A stretch of 64,000 nt of DNA from Sphingobium lactosutens DS20. Its GTDB lineage: Bacteria > Pseudomonadota > Alphaproteobacteria > Sphingomonadales > Sphingomonadaceae. Location: the NCBI RefSeq assembly GCF_000445105.1, contig NZ_ATDP01000101.1, forward strand, positions 186,001-250,000, given 5' to 3'. The translations under genes and the position numbers were made by a program. Position 1 is the first letter of the stretch; the number at the start of each line of letters is the position of its first letter. Positions 63,773-64,000 of this stretch are shown here, one piece after another. The notes under the pieces are model-generated. The model was given only the letters and a program-made list of their open reading frames with translations, made no database searches and was not told the origin of the DNA.

Positions 63773-64000
63773 AAATGAGCCCCATGTTGACCATGACTTT
63801 GCGCGCCTGCGCGCTCGCCCTGCCAATGGCCGTGGCATTTCCGGTATCGGCGCAGGACAGCCGGCCTTCAGTGACTGCGACATCACCCGATGGCAGCATC
63901 GCGCTCACCGTTTCGACCGACAATGACAGCAGGCCCGTCTGGTCGCTTTCGCGTAAGGGCAAGCTGCTGATCGCGCCGTCGAAACTGGGTTTCATCCTGA
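63769..64000 (+). CDS. GH97 alpha-glucosidase-like protein, 5' part only
   Basis: The gene starts at ATG 63769, overlapping the GH13 stop (ATGA), or at ATG 63775, and continues past the window. The 77 residues seen hold a signal peptide (ACALALPMAVAFPVSAQD) and the start of the GH97 N-terminal domain: VTATSPDGSIALTVSTDNDSRPVWSLSRKGK followed by IAPSKLGFIL. This matches SusB-like glucosidases that complete such maltodextrin loci. The catalytic barrel lies outside the window. Confidence 0.78.
   Translation, partial: MKMSPMLTMTLRACALALPMAVAFPVSAQDSRPSVTATSPDGSIALTVSTDNDSRPVWSLSRKGKLLIAPSKLGFIL

Noticed and set aside
1..64000. CRISPR array, tRNA/rRNA genes, prophage or conjugation genes
   Set aside because: I saw no regularly spaced repeats, no cloverleaf-like sequence with a CCA end, and no phage or transfer proteins.

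Overview
The window looks like chromosomal DNA of a sphingomonad (Sphingobium / Sphingomonas / Novosphingobium type alphaproteobacterium). The reasons are high GC with short, overlapping genes (ATGA/GTGA junctions), five large TonB-dependent receptors (TBDRs) in 64 kb, many SDR and FAD enzymes for aromatic-type catabolism, a fused cysNC, and a sphingomonad-style LacI-TBDR-GH13-GH13-GH97 maltodextrin locus. I saw no tRNA, rRNA, CRISPR array or prophage.

Region A (124-22274) reads as one catabolic island. A flavin monooxygenase diverges from a TBDR, which is followed by a nucleoside-sugar-type epimerase and a NahR/LinR-like LysR regulator. Next come an HxlR regulator and a divergent SDR / CrtI-like flavoprotein / small protein / two-domain VOC group. 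A minus operon (HisD-like dehydrogenase, SDR, alpha/beta hydrolase, VOC, ABM protein) diverges from a plus operon (FAH hydrolase, cupin, exported MaoC-like hotdog protein, TBDR, PepSY protein, MFS transporter, SDR). Hydroxylation, extradiol-like cleavage, C-C hydrolysis, alcohol oxidation and uptake are all represented, but the substrate cannot be read from the sequence.

Region B (22290-35993) is a patchwork with signs of transfer and decay. It holds an ISNCY-type transposase remnant, an operon for an oxidase-like complex (two FAD subunits plus a CCG-type Fe-S subunit) with an aldehyde dehydrogenase and an acyl-CoA ligase, a TBDR with a one-base frameshift, a TetR regulator, a truncated and frameshifted relative of the first gene, and an unknown winged-helix-like protein preceded by perfect inverted repeats.

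Region C (36043-50381) couples sugar release to sugar breakdown. A minus operon encodes an aldo-keto reductase fused to a UxaA-type SAF domain, the separate UxaA C-terminal dehydratase, and a 2-keto-3-deoxy-L-fuconate dehydrogenase-like SDR. Beside it are a TBDR and a divergent IclR-led operon with an esterase, an SGNH hydrolase, a GH29 alpha-L-fucosidase, a GH31 alpha-xylosidase-like enzyme and a GH1 beta-glucosidase. The simplest reading is use of an acetylated, fucosylated glycan such as xyloglucan, with non-phosphorylative L-fucose catabolism.

Region D (50403-56205) has a DUF2520 Rossmann protein, a LuxR-type regulator and the sulfate-activation genes cysD-cysNC-cysQ, with two related hairpins flanking cysNC-cysQ. 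Region E (56236-64000) is the maltodextrin locus: LacI regulator, TBDR, two GH13 enzymes and the start of a GH97 enzyme that runs off the window.
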